NCBI RefSeq assembly: GCF_034263275.1
Contig: NZ_CP139559.1
Location: 6,510,001 to 6,574,000 of the forward strand
Reading direction: 5' to 3'
Length of the DNA: 64,000 bases
Source: Mucilaginibacter sp. cycad4
GTDB lineage: Bacteria; Bacteroidota; Bacteroidia; Sphingobacteriales; Sphingobacteriaceae
Shown here: one piece after another, positions 55,504 to 64,000 of the stretch
Layout: every line of letters begins with the position of its first letter
Numbering within the stretch: position 1 is the first letter of the stretch
Program-made: the position numbers and the translations under genes
The notes under the pieces: generated by a model
What the model saw: the letters and a program-made list of their open reading frames with translations, nothing else
Told to the model about the DNA's origin: nothing
The model's database searches: none

Positions 55504-55516
55504 CGATTATAACACT

Positions 55517-56734
55517 TTACTCATATCTCAAAGCCTCAATAGGATCTAACCTTGCGGCCTTTTGTGCGGGGTAATATCCAAAAAAGATCCCCGTAATGGC
55601 GCAAACCACAAATGAGAGTAATACCGATGATTCAGATACGATGGTTGGCCATGATAAGGCGAGCGTAACCAGGTTTGATGATACAATCCCCAGCACTACA
55701 CCAATAACACCACCCGTAATACTGATCAGGATAGCCTCCATTAAAAATTGGAGCATGATATCTTTTCCGCGTGCACCGATAGACATACGCAGGCCGATCT
55801 CGCGGGTACGTTCTGTTACCGAAACATACATGATATTCATGATGCCGATACCGCCAATTACCAGCGAAATGCCGGCAATTACGGTAAGCAGCACGGTAAG
55901 TAACCCGCTGGTTGAGCTTAGGGTATTGATCAGTTCGGCCTGGGTACGCACGGTGAAATCGTTATCCTCGCTATCGCGCAAACGGTGCGAATCGCGGATG
56001 ATCTGGGTCATTTCGGTTACAGCTGCATCTGTCACTTGTTCGTTTGCTGCAGATGCATAGATATTTTGATAGTAGATAGTTGCCAGGATCCTTTTTTGGA
56101 TGGTAGTATAAGGCGCTATCAGGATGTCGTCCTGATCCTGCCCGAAGGCGTTTTGTCCTTTGGGATTGAGTATGCCAATAATTTGGAAAGGGATCTTGTT
56201 AAAGCGGATCACCTTGCCTATAGGATTTTCGCCATTAGGAAAAAGATTGTCGATAACCGTTTGTCCTATCAAACAAACTTTGGCCGAGGTCATCACATCC
56301 TGTTCGGTAAAGGCTATGCCATCTTTTAAACTTAGCTTGCGAATGTCGAGGTAATCCGGACTTACACCCTGTATAGTTGTAGGCCAGTTTAATGCGCCAT
56401 TAATAGCCTGCCCTTTTGAGGTAATTGAGGGAGATAGCGCGGTGATATATTGCGCCTTTTGCAGGGCTGTGATATCTTTTTGGGTGAGCGTTTGAAAGCT
56501 TGACCCCGCAATGCGCACACCGCCGTTTAAATTACTGCTTGGCAGCACCGTGATCATATTTGAACCCATGCTTGATAACTGGTCGTGGATGCTTTGCTTT
56601 GAGCCCTGGCCAATAGCCACCATCGCTATTACCGATGCTACACCTATAATGATACCCAGCATAGTTAAAAAAGCCCTCAGTTTATTACGCTGAAGTGCTT
56701 TGTAAGCTATCCTTATCAGGTTAAATAAATTCAT
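55517..56734 (-). CDS. macB: MacB-like ABC transporter permease
   Basis: 405 residues. N-terminal membrane helix, then a periplasmic MacB_PCD domain (about 55-235), and three C-terminal helices (about 275-300, 325-355, 365-390) of the FtsX-like fold. Motifs: RNKLRAFLTMLGIIIGVASV, MGSNMITVLPSS, ERTREIGLRMSIGARGKDI and the closing PAQKAARLDPIEALRYE. It pairs with the ATPase encoded 12 bases upstream and with the MacA- and TolC-like proteins of the same operon. It should drive export of a substrate (lipid, peptide or drug); identity unknown. Confidence 0.9.
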   Translation of the reverse strand: MNLFNLIRIAYKALQRNKLRAFLTMLGIIIGVASVIAMVAIGQGSKQSIHDQLSSMGSNMITVLPSSNLNGGVRIAGSSFQTLTQKDITALQKAQYITALSPSITSKGQAINGALNWPTTIQGVSPDYLDIRKLSLKDGIAFTEQDVMTSAKVCLIGQTVIDNLFPNGENPIGKVIRFNKIPFQIIGILNPKGQNAFGQDQDDILIAPYTTIQKRILATIYYQNIYASAANEQVTDAAVTEMTQIIRDSHRLRDSEDNDFTVRTQAELINTLSSTSGLLTVLLTVIAGISLVIGGIGIMNIMYVSVTERTREIGLRMSIGARGKDIMLQFLMEAILISITGGVIGVVLGIVSSNLVTLALSWPTIVSESSVLLSFVVCAITGIFFGYYPAQKAARLDPIEALRYE

Positions 56735-56746
56735 GGTTGCTTAACT

Positions 56747-57496
56747 TTAATAATCATCAGTAACGGGTAAACCAGCAAGCACTTCTTTTGCCGAGCGTTG
56801 ATTGGTATTCGGGGTATCCTTCTGGATCCTGCCATCACGTAACTGAATGGTACGGCTGCTGAAGGAGGCAATATCAGGCTCATGCGTTACAAACACAATG
56901 GTTTTGCCCTGCTGTGAGTTGAGTTCCTGCATTAATAACATGATCTCGTAGGAGGTGCGGCTATCCAGGTTCCCTGTTGCTTCATCGGCCAGGATCATTA
57001 CGGGTTCGTTCACCAGGGCACGGGCTATGGCCACACGCTGCTGCTGCCCGCCCGAAAGCTGGCTTGGCGTATGGTCAAGCCGTTCAGCCAGTTTTACGGC
57101 TTCCAGCGCGTGGATAGCCCTGTCGCGGCGCTCGCTTACGCTGATTTCTTTGTTATACAAAAGTGGCAGCTCCACATTTTCTAATGCTGATGTACGGGGT
57201 AACAGGTTATAGGCCTGGAAAACGAATCCTATTTTACGGTTGCGCAGCTGGGCTAACTCATCCCGGGAAAGCTTCTTTACATCTACTCCGTCCAAAAAAT
57301 AGTCGCCGATAGAGGGCTTATCCAGGCAGCCTAAAATATTGAGCAATGTGGTTTTGCCGCTGCCGCTGCTGCCCATAATGGTTACAAACTCACCTGCCTC
57401 TACCTCAAAAGAAATACCTTTAAGCGCACGTACGGTTTCACTGCCCATCTGAAATTCGCGTTTCAGTTCACGTATATCTAAGATTTTTTTGCTCAT
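56747..57496 (-). CDS. MacB-like ABC transporter ATP-binding protein
   Basis: 249 residues. Walker A MGSSGSGKTTLLNILG, Q-loop FVFQAYNLLPRTSALEN, signature LSGGQQQRVAIARAL, Walker B MILADEATGNLDS and H-loop VFVTHEPDIASF. The fold is that of LolD/MacB ATPases, here separate from the permease instead of fused. The start overlaps the stop of the MacA-like gene by one base (57496), so the two are coupled. Confidence 0.92.
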   Translation of the reverse strand: MSKKILDIRELKREFQMGSETVRALKGISFEVEAGEFVTIMGSSGSGKTTLLNILGCLDKPSIGDYFLDGVDVKKLSRDELAQLRNRKIGFVFQAYNLLPRTSALENVELPLLYNKEISVSERRDRAIHALEAVKLAERLDHTPSQLSGGQQQRVAIARALVNEPVMILADEATGNLDSRTSYEIMLLMQELNSQQGKTIVFVTHEPDIASFSSRTIQLRDGRIQKDTPNTNQRSAKEVLAGLPVTDDY

Positions 57497-58821
57497 TACC
57501 GGCGTCCTCCCCCTCCGCCACGTGGTCTTTGTGGCATAAACGGACTACCTGTTGATTTGGTAGCTGCTGTAGACGAGCCTGAAGCCCCGCCGGTAATACC
57601 GGTGATCACCGCATCATCAGCTGTTAAGCCCGATAATACCTCAACCTGGGTATTATCATTCAAACCTGTCTGGATTTTTTTACGAATTATCTTTTTGCCC
57701 TGTAATATCCATACTATGGCGGTTTGTCTGTTTACGCCGCTGCTGTCTTTGCGACTTTTGGCGGTATGCATGGCCTGGGCATTGTCATTGGCCCCGCCGT
57801 TTCCTGCCCCGCCCGCAGCGCTGCTGCCTCCCTGACCGCCGCTTCTTTTTTTGCTGCCTTTGTGTCCCAGTTTACCTACTATTTCATAATCTTTCATTAA
57901 TGCCGAATCGGGAGTAAAACTCAATGCTTTGGCCGGGATCAGCAGGGCGTTATTAACTTCTTTGGTGTAAATAATGATGCTGGCGGTCATGCCGGGCTTC
58001 AGTTTCATATCATCATTAGGGGCATTGATAATGGTGGTGTAAGTAACCACGTTTGATGACACTGAAGGGTGCAGCCTGATATCCTCAACCGTGCCCGCAA
58101 ACTGGTCGTTTATAAAAGCGTCAACCGTAAATGAAGCCCGCTCGCCCGCTTTTACATCGCCTATATCGGCTTCATCCACATTGGCTTCAACTTCCATTTT
58201 GGTAATATCTTTAGCAAGCACAAACAAGGTAGGGGTACTGAAACTTGCCGCAACGGTTTGACCCACGCTCACGTTACGGTTAAGTACCACACCATCAATG
58301 GGCGAATAGATATCCGCATAAGATAAATTCTTTTCGGCCGAACGGACCTGTGCTGCCGCACTCTTAACCGATGCTTTTGCCGCGTTCAGTGTATTGAGCG
58401 CGGTGTCATAATCAGCTTTGCTGATGGCATCGGTTTTGAACAGCAGGTTTTGCCTGCCGAAGTTGTTTTGCGCAAAAACCAACTGGCTTTGCGAATTAAG
58501 CAATGTGCCCTTAGCCTGATCAACCGTGGCCTGTAACAGCGACTTATCCAGTTCGGCAATGAGCTGGCCTTTTTTAACTTTCGAATTAAAATCGGCATAA
58601 ACATATTTAATAATGCCCGATACCTGGGTGCCTACCGTAACAGTATCCACCGGCTCGATACGGCCTGTTGCTGTTACGCTTTGGGCTATATAGCCTTTAG
58701 CTGGCTTTTGGGTTTGCAGCACAATGGGTTCTTCCTTTTTTCTGATGAACAGGAACCAGATGAGCGCCAGCGCTACTACTATGCCTGCAATAATGAGTAT
58801 CTTTTTATAACTGCTTTTCAT
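57496..58821 (-). CDS. macA: MacA-like periplasmic adaptor subunit
   Basis: 441 residues. One membrane helix (about 6-26), a lipoyl-like hairpin (TVGTQVSGIIKYVYADFNSK, VKKGQLIAELD), a coiled-coil arm (about 90-170, LLQATVDQAKGTLLNSQSQL), then the beta-barrel with SPIDGVVLNRNVSVGQTVAA and LKPGMTASIIIYTKEVNNAL. A Gly/Ser-rich insert (about 325-350, GGQGGSSAAGGAGNGG) and a GGGGGRR end are unusual for MacA. It links the ATP-driven permease to the TolC-like channel. Confidence 0.9.
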   Translation of the reverse strand: MKSSYKKILIIAGIVVALALIWFLFIRKKEEPIVLQTQKPAKGYIAQSVTATGRIEPVDTVTVGTQVSGIIKYVYADFNSKVKKGQLIAELDKSLLQATVDQAKGTLLNSQSQLVFAQNNFGRQNLLFKTDAISKADYDTALNTLNAAKASVKSAAAQVRSAEKNLSYADIYSPIDGVVLNRNVSVGQTVAASFSTPTLFVLAKDITKMEVEANVDEADIGDVKAGERASFTVDAFINDQFAGTVEDIRLHPSVSSNVVTYTTIINAPNDDMKLKPGMTASIIIYTKEVNNALLIPAKALSFTPDSALMKDYEIVGKLGHKGSKKRSGGQGGSSAAGGAGNGGANDNAQAMHTAKSRKDSSGVNRQTAIVWILQGKKIIRKKIQTGLNDNTQVEVLSGLTADDAVITGITGGASGSSTAATKSTGSPFMPQRPRGGGGGRR

Positions 58822-58832
58822 GATAACCGGTA

Positions 58833-60179
58833 TTATAATGTAATAGGTACCCCCCTGTAAAAATCATAGATCTTTAATGTGAGCAGGGCATTGTATTTGG
58901 CCTGTACAAATGATTGCTGTGCCTGCACAAACAAGTTTTTTTGCAATAAAAAATCAACCGTATTGGCTACGCCCACTTTAAGCTGCTCGCTGGCAATGCG
59001 GTAGCTTTCCTTGCTGTATTTATATTCTTCGGCAGCGGCATCAAACTGGCTGCGTGCGTTTTGTACGTTAATGTAAGCCCGCTCAACGGTTTGGGATAAC
59101 GTGATCTTAGTGTTTTTAAGATCAAGCTGCGATTGCTTTACGCTGATCTTTGCCTCTTCAACCTGTGTTTTTACCACCCTTTTGGTGAAGATTGGGATAG
59201 CCAGGGTAAGCCCCAATTGCTGGTAAAAGTTATTATTGATCTGGTTTCCGAATGAAACTCCCTGCCCATTGGCATACCCGGTATTAAGCGATGCGCCTGC
59301 TGTAAGTGTAGGTTTATAACCAGCTTTCGCTTTCTCCACGTCATATTGTGCTATCTTAACGCCTAACTCACCGCTCTTAACCTCAGGGCGGTTTTGCAGG
59401 GCTGTTTGTTCAGCTTCACGGAATGATGAAATACTATCAATTGGGGCAATCACTGTATCCGGCTGCATAATATCGAAACTCAGATCGGTTGGCAATACCA
59501 GCAATTGCTTTAGGGTAAGCAGATCATTACGAACGGCATTTTTTGAATTTACCAGCGTATATTGGTCGGTAGCCTGCTGGGCCTGCAGCTGGATCAGATC
59601 CTTACGGGCCACGCTGCCTACATTGTAGCGCTGCTGCTGCAGTTTAACCTGTGCCTGGGTAGTGCTGAGCAGATCGGTATTGTAGATCACGGTTTCCTTA
59701 TCCAGCAGTACAGTAAGGTAGGCCTGCGTTATCTGTAAAACAATATCGTTTTCCTGCTGAAGTATACCCAGGTTGGCCGATTGTACCTGCAGGTTTTTTT
59801 GCTGGATATTGTTGTTGATGTAGCTGCCGTTATACAGCGTAACATTTGAGCTTAGCCCGTACGAGCCCGATACGTTATAACCCGAGTGCCTTCCGTTGTC
59901 GCCGTTGCTGAAATTATTGCCATGAGCAAAGGTTTGTGAACCCGTGGCCGAAAGGTCGGGCAGGCGGGCGGCTTTAGCTAATAAATATTCCTGCTGACTG
60001 GTTTGCTGCGACAGGCGCAATGAGTTGATCTGGATGTTGTTCTTTTTGGCATAGTCGAGACACTTAGCCAGGTCCCACTTGAGCGATTTGCCCACCAGTG
60101 TGCTATCCTGGGCGTAAAGATCTGAACAGCCCATGAGCAATAAAAAGAACGTTATGATATGTTTTACTTTCAATGGCAT
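58833..60179 (-). CDS. TolC-family outer membrane efflux protein
   Basis: 448 residues with a lipoprotein-like signal (FFLLLMGCSDLYAQ, lipobox-type LMGC). Two OEP domains form the alpha-helical barrel: LDYAKKNNIQINSLRLSQQT at the start, RYNVGSVARKDLIQLQAQQA in the first half, and EQLKVGVANTVDFLLQKNLF in the second. First gene of the four-gene efflux operon (TolC, MacA, MacB ATPase, MacB permease), with the adaptor starting 11 bases after it. It has a 388-base divergent region shared with the Kelch-SARP gene at 60568, so that regulator could act on it. Confidence 0.9.
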   Translation of the reverse strand: MPLKVKHIITFFLLLMGCSDLYAQDSTLVGKSLKWDLAKCLDYAKKNNIQINSLRLSQQTSQQEYLLAKAARLPDLSATGSQTFAHGNNFSNGDNGRHSGYNVSGSYGLSSNVTLYNGSYINNNIQQKNLQVQSANLGILQQENDIVLQITQAYLTVLLDKETVIYNTDLLSTTQAQVKLQQQRYNVGSVARKDLIQLQAQQATDQYTLVNSKNAVRNDLLTLKQLLVLPTDLSFDIMQPDTVIAPIDSISSFREAEQTALQNRPEVKSGELGVKIAQYDVEKAKAGYKPTLTAGASLNTGYANGQGVSFGNQINNNFYQQLGLTLAIPIFTKRVVKTQVEEAKISVKQSQLDLKNTKITLSQTVERAYINVQNARSQFDAAAEEYKYSKESYRIASEQLKVGVANTVDFLLQKNLFVQAQQSFVQAKYNALLTLKIYDFYRGVPITL

Positions 60180-60567
60180 AGTTTTTAAAATTATACCTGT
60201 AGCGGCTGATACTTACTCGTTAGTGCAAGTAAGAATATCTGCTCTGGGCAAAATGTTTTAGTATGACTATGCTCAGGCCCATAAGTAATGTATTATTTTT
60301 ATTACGGTAAGTGCCTGAGGGGTAGGTTTATAGTTGAAAATGTGCACTTAAATGCGCTTGCGGCGGGTTTAACGCGCTTATGTAAAAAGTTTTTTACGGT
60401 TGATTAATTAGCGCGGCCGTATTGAGGTATAATGGGTGCAGTTGCAGCAAACCGACGGTCGAAATGATGAAAATCCCCCTCCTGCGGTACTCAAAAAATG
60501 TATATTTTAGCATATTATTCTAACCTGTAGTGCTGTCCTGATCAGCGAGTTTAAACATGTATTATCA
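60180..60567. other. Divergent promoter region, TolC operon / Kelch-SARP regulator 2
   Basis: 388 bases between two divergent genes. Contains a small hairpin CTTAC-N12-GTAAG near 60213-60234 and GC-rich GCGCTTGCGGCGGG-type words near 60350. No clear TTTG/TAnnTTTG pair identified. Confidence 0.5.
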
Positions 60568-63132
60568 ATGGTGAAAAAAAGTGAGGTTTTAATGCTTTCA
60601 AAAAGGGCATGTAAGCTTGTATTGCTTTTTATTATACTGCTGTCTGCAATTAAGAGCAGGGGGCAGGGGTTGCAGTTTGGTTCAAATGATAGCTTGATGA
60701 GCAAGCGTACCTCTTACCAGGTTTTTAAGGATGATTTGCCAACTTTTCATGACCGCCTTGTTATTGGTTTCGATCTTTCACTATGGGACAACCAACACCT
60801 TGGCTACATCCTAAACTTAACAGATGACAAGGGCAACTCATACAGCCTGAGTGCCATTTATAACCAGGGTTCATTCCTCAACTTTAATATTGATAGCCGG
60901 AGCAACAAACTCAGCATTCCCCTTCCTGATGCTTTGCTGAAAAGACGTAAATGGTTTAAGGTGATAGTTGATCTTGACCTGAAAGGTGATAAGGTAGGCA
61001 TCTCCGTAAACGGGAAATGGTATCGGGCCAACGAACTGGGTTTTACCGGTAAAATAACTGCAAAGATCACTTTCGGTAAAAACGAACATTATTCGGACGT
61101 GCCCAATATGGCCATCAAAAACCTGGTTGTCAGTAACGATGATAAAACCTATACATTCCCGCTTAGTGAATGGACGGGGAACGATGTTTTTACAGCCGGT
61201 GGTGATAACCTGGGCCATGTTGACAATCCGGCATGGCTTATCAATGAATCATATTTCTGGAAGCAAAAGTTCGAGCATACTTTTAATGAGGTTGCCGGAA
61301 TCAACTTTAATGAAAAAAATGAGCAGTTCTTTATTTTTAAGAGTGATTCGCTTATGTTTTATGATGCAGGGCGTGACGCAGTGGGAACAAAGCCGTTCAA
61401 AAATAAACTGGCCGTCCCCCTGCACCTGGGCAAAAGCATCGTAAACCTTAAGGAAAATAAGTGTTATATATATGAAGTGCTCAGGGCCCCGCAGCCTGCT
61501 CCAAGCATTGCTTCCTTTAACCTTGATAGCCTTAACTGGGATTTTTATGGTAAATCGACCATAATGGAGCAAAGGCACCATCATAATATTTTTTATGATA
61601 AGGACTTTAATAACTTTTACCTGTTTGGCGGGTACGGCTCATTTAAATACTACAATAACTTTTTTAAATACGATAAAATTACGGATGCCTGGCAGCAGCA
61701 AAGCTTTACCGGCGATGTGATCAATCCGCGGTTTTTCTCGGCAGCAAGTACGGCCGATCAAAACAATGACGTTTATATTTTTGGCGGTTACGGCAATCAA
61801 TCGGGCAACCAGGTAGTAGGCGGGATGCACTATTATGATCTGTACCGGGTTAACCTTAGCAGTCGTACCATCAAAAAATTATGGGATATTAAGCCGGACG
61901 AGGAGGCATTTGTACCTGCTAATAACCTTATCGTATCAAAGGATAAGCATTTTTTTTATGTGTTATGCTATCCGCACGAACGGCCTAAAACCAGTTTACG
62001 CTTATATAAGTTTTCAATAAAGGATGGTTCATACCATGTTGTAAGCGGTACTATCCCCGTTGTGTCCGAGCGGATAGAAACAGATCATAACCTGTTTTAC
62101 AATGCTAAACAGGATGTGTTTTATTGCACTACCCAGGAGTTTGAAACACCATCCCGGTCTACCATAAAAATCTTCGCACTAACTGCACCGCCTGTGAGCC
62201 AGGAGGCATTTGTAGCCGCCCACCAACCCAAAAGCAAATCTTTTACTTTATACAGGATATTGGGTGGTGCGTCTGCGCTTGTGTTGTTATGCGGGATCGT
62301 CGTATTTTTCTTAAGGCGGAAAAAGGAGAACGATGAACCTGCTCCTGTTGTTAACGAAGAGCGTATTGCCGAAGAAAAAAGTGAAACTGAAATAGGTAAC
62401 AAAGCCAACGCTGTTTATCTCCTGGGCGAGTTTACTGTTTACGATAAAAACAAGCGGGATATTACTTACCTGTTTAGTCCCAAGATCAAGCAGCTGTTTA
62501 TTCTTATTTTGTTAAACAGCCGCGAAAAGAATGGGGTGGTATCAAAAAAAATCTCTACTACGTTGTGGCCTGAGAAGGATGTGGTTAAAACTAAAAATAT
62601 TCGAGGCGTAACCATCAATCACCTTCGCAATATCCTTTCGGATATAGATGGCCTGGAACTTGCCTTTCTGAATGATACCTATAGTTTTATCATCACCGAA
62701 GATTTTTATTGCGATTATTTTGTGGTGAGGGAGTCACTTAAACAGACTAATGGAAGTGAGCCGTCTGCGTTCAATTATTTCGACTTGGTTGCCCGTGGCG
62801 GGCTGTTGCAGCATATTCCTGAAATTTGGCTTGATGATTTTAAACAGGAGTACGAGGAAGCACTGATGCCGGTTGTTTTGCCGGCGATAAAAAAGGTTTA
62901 TGATGCCTTTGATTATAAAAAAGCATTGGAGATCTCACGCATCGTGCTGAATATCGATCCGTTTAATGATATCGGTATCAAGTTTAAACTTAAAGCTCTG
63001 CGCCGTACCAAAGGCATTGAACATGCCCGGAAAATTTATGAGGAGTTCAGTGCCGAATATGAAAAGTCATTAGGCGAAGAGTACCCTGTTCCTTTCGAAA
63101 AGATCTGTTCTAACAAGTCAGACCCACGCTGA
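60568..63132 (+). CDS. Membrane-spanning Kelch-SARP one-component regulator, copy 2
   Basis: 854 residues; ATG 60592 is an alternative start that gives a neater signal peptide (MLSKRACKLVLLFIILLSAI). Layout equals that of the protein at 7131-9692: LamG/concanavalin-like region (about 35-205, ending FPLSEW), Kelch blades (YLFGGYGSFKYYNNFFKYD, VYIFGGYGNQSGNQVV), one helix at about 562-583 (LGGASALVLLCGIVVFFLRRKK), acidic linker, winged helix (about 612-712, LLGEFTVYDKNKRDITYLFS through NDTYSFIITEDF) and BTAD (about 713-845, IVLNIDPFND). It probably transmits an outside signal to DNA. Its target may be the divergent efflux operon or genes to the right of the window. Confidence 0.82.
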   Translation: MVKKSEVLMLSKRACKLVLLFIILLSAIKSRGQGLQFGSNDSLMSKRTSYQVFKDDLPTFHDRLVIGFDLSLWDNQHLGYILNLTDDKGNSYSLSAIYNQGSFLNFNIDSRSNKLSIPLPDALLKRRKWFKVIVDLDLKGDKVGISVNGKWYRANELGFTGKITAKITFGKNEHYSDVPNMAIKNLVVSNDDKTYTFPLSEWTGNDVFTAGGDNLGHVDNPAWLINESYFWKQKFEHTFNEVAGINFNEKNEQFFIFKSDSLMFYDAGRDAVGTKPFKNKLAVPLHLGKSIVNLKENKCYIYEVLRAPQPAPSIASFNLDSLNWDFYGKSTIMEQRHHHNIFYDKDFNNFYLFGGYGSFKYYNNFFKYDKITDAWQQQSFTGDVINPRFFSAASTADQNNDVYIFGGYGNQSGNQVVGGMHYYDLYRVNLSSRTIKKLWDIKPDEEAFVPANNLIVSKDKHFFYVLCYPHERPKTSLRLYKFSIKDGSYHVVSGTIPVVSERIETDHNLFYNAKQDVFYCTTQEFETPSRSTIKIFALTAPPVSQEAFVAAHQPKSKSFTLYRILGGASALVLLCGIVVFFLRRKKENDEPAPVVNEERIAEEKSETEIGNKANAVYLLGEFTVYDKNKRDITYLFSPKIKQLFILILLNSREKNGVVSKKISTTLWPEKDVVKTKNIRGVTINHLRNILSDIDGLELAFLNDTYSFIITEDFYCDYFVVRESLKQTNGSEPSAFNYFDLVARGGLLQHIPEIWLDDFKQEYEEALMPVVLPAIKKVYDAFDYKKALEISRIVLNIDPFNDIGIKFKLKALRRTKGIEHARKIYEEFSAEYEKSLGEEYPVPFEKICSNKSDPR

Positions 63133-63231
63133 CAAGAATAGTTAAAATGCTGATAATTAATGGGATATTTAAGGAAGATGAATCTTTCATGAATAAATTC
63201 TACTAAATATATAGATTTAATAGAATATTTA

Positions 63232-63239
63232 TATATTTG
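63232..63239 (+). promoter_or_regulatory. Candidate promoter -7 element for the small RNA
   Basis: TATATTTG is an exact TAnnTTTG. The -33 region is A/T-rich without a clear TTTG. Transcription would begin a few bases downstream, close to 63246. Confidence 0.45.
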
Positions 63240-63245
63240 CAACAG

Positions 63246-63415
63246 ATTAGTTTGCAAATGGGGTTCATTTTAAACTAAATGGCAGGAGCTGGCCGGCAGC
63301 AAATGGATGGTTCGATTCCACCCCTGCATCTCTTCTCATCTCATGATTTATGTTTTATAATTGGTTAGCAAAAAGAGTATTCCTGCCCATCAGGAACTCT
63401 TTTGCCTTTTTGGGG
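63246..63415 (+). ncRNA. Candidate small RNA with tRNA-like 3' part and terminator
   Basis: After the -7 element come a hairpin (TTAGTTT 63247-63253 with AAACTAA 63272-63278), then a tRNA-like unit at 63279-63330: ATGGCAGG against CCTGCAT (one bulge), a D-arm-like GCTG-GCCGG-CAGC (63288-63300) and a T-arm GATGG-TTCGATT-CCACC (63306-63322, one A-C mismatch). There is no anticodon arm. A terminator follows at 63368-63412. There is no convincing open frame. It could be an unusual small RNA or the remnant of a tRNA. All of this is pattern reading. Confidence 0.4.
63368..63412 (+). terminator. Terminator after the candidate small RNA
   Basis: GCAAAAAGAGTATTCCTG (63368-63385) pairs with CAGGAACTCTTTTGC (63391-63405), with small bulges and a 5-base loop, followed by CTTTTTGG. 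Confidence 0.75.
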
Positions 63416-63451
63416 AATTTTTGATACTACCCATGACAGGATAAAATAACG

Positions 63452-63548
63452 GTCATGTTGAACTTGTTTCAACACCTCACCTGCTAAGCCCCACGCTAAG
63501 CAAATCGACTACTTGTTCTGTGAGGTATCGAAACAAGTTCGGCATGAC
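63452..63548. repeat. Palindromic dispersed repeat, family GTCATG, copy 4
   Basis: 97 bases, from GTCATGTTGAACTTGTTTC to AACAAGTTCGGCATGAC, almost the same at both ends as the copy at 18932-19028. The upstream CATGACAGGATAAAATAACG also matches the spacer of that copy, as if the end of a neighbouring element came along. Confidence 0.75.
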
Positions 63549-64000
63549 ACTCTGGGCTTGTCTTTGGGTAATTAGCGATGGCGGGTTGGGCGCGTTAGGG
63601 ATTGCAGTGAAAGTCCGCAGTGTGCGCAGGGTTTGCGGGCAGGAAAGGCGAGGACTTGGAACGAAAAGCCCGGGCCGCAGGCAACGCCCATATTTTTAAA
63701 GGCGATGTTCTTGTAATCTTATATTAATTTGGACATCATTAGCTGCCTATAAATCAATTATTTGTATATAAAATAAACCTTACTCCAAACTGTAAAACTT
63801 TATTGAATCAATTTCCTTCAGCTTTCACAATTCCGCGGCGTTACAATCCGGAATTATAGACATAAGTGCAAATTTTAACCTAAACAATCATTAAACCATG
63901 CTTTACGGGATAAAATACTTATTAAAATAATTTAAAAAGTTCTTTTAATTCAAATTTTGTTTTATTAAGTTTGTAGTGATAATGCACAGCTTATTATTAT

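Larger units (their letters stand above)
55126..55516. other. Intergenic region with nested palindromes
   Basis: About 390 bases between the receptor start and the MacB-like permease end. It contains the repeat at 55340-55436, enclosed in a larger inverted repeat (55278-55291 with 55490-55503). No gene seen. Confidence 0.5.
63133..64000. other. Right-hand intergenic region
   Basis: 868 bases. Contains the candidate small RNA (63246-63415), a GTCATG repeat (63452-63548), a GC-rich block (about 63575-63692), and an AT-rich end with an inverted repeat AATTCCG/CGGAATT (63829-63835 and 63849-63855) and a TAAGTTTG (63966-63973), a possible -7 element for a gene that starts beyond the window. Confidence 0.5.

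Noticed and set aside
63240..63330. Complete tRNA gene
   Set aside because: A T-arm and acceptor can be drawn, but there is no anticodon arm in the 52-base unit; reported instead as a tRNA-like candidate.

Overview
The window is chromosomal DNA from a member of the Bacteroidota, most likely family Sphingobacteriaceae (a Mucilaginibacter- or Pedobacter-like soil glycan degrader). The signs are the 16S rRNA 3' end (CCTCCTTTCT), promoters of the TTTG/TAnnTTTG type, a GLPGLI-family gene beside a TonB-dependent receptor, DUF1080, DUF2961, DUF5703 and DUF6786 proteins, and many exported glycosidases. The genus is an inference; I could not run a 16S comparison.

Layout. 1-12210 is a carbohydrate-degradation locus: the end of a surface glycan-binding-type protein, a GH43 lipoprotein, two GH71/GH99-like proteins, a GH3 beta-glucosidase, a DUF5703 glycosidase-like protein, and among them a large membrane-spanning regulator with an exported Kelch propeller and a cytoplasmic SARP-type DNA-binding module. 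12944-18746 is housekeeping: tRNA-Ser, polyprenyl diphosphate synthase, truncated haemoglobin, diadenylate cyclase CdaA, ribosome recycling factor and an ABC exporter. 19159-24507 holds a LytS/LytTR two-component pair with a DUF1080 gene between kinase and regulator, divergent from an ABC-2 transporter. 24543-36564 holds a rhomboid protease, an M28 peptidase, an SF1 helicase with a Cys-ligated nuclease domain, two tandem membrane paralogues, a NagZ-like GH3, a beta-barrel protein and an RNA m5C methyltransferase. 36689-42964 is a complete rRNA operon (promoters, 16S, tRNA-Ile, tRNA-Ala, 23S, 5S, terminator). 43104-45711 has a Cys/His-tailed membrane protein, a pseudo-receiver plus pirin pair, and a Crp-family regulator. 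45997-51370 is a five-gene sugar operon: GH172, FAH-family enzyme, DUF6786, FucP-type transporter and SDR dehydrogenase. 51544-55125 is a TonB receptor/GLPGLI pair. 55517-60179 is a TolC-MacA-MacB efflux operon. 60568-63132 encodes a second Kelch-SARP membrane regulator, followed by a candidate small RNA and dispersed repeats.

Main discovery candidate. The two 853/854-residue proteins share one uncommon layout: signal peptide, concanavalin/LamG-like region, Kelch repeats, a single membrane helix, then a winged helix plus bacterial transcriptional activator domain. This would be a one-component regulator that senses outside the cytoplasmic membrane and binds DNA inside, doing in this glycan locus what hybrid two-component systems or SusR do elsewhere. 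Also worth attention are the likely L-fucose/D-arabinose oxidation operon whose SDR lacks the catalytic Lys, the kinase-DUF1080-regulator sandwich, a tRNA-like small RNA near 63.3 kb, and several families of palindromic repeats.
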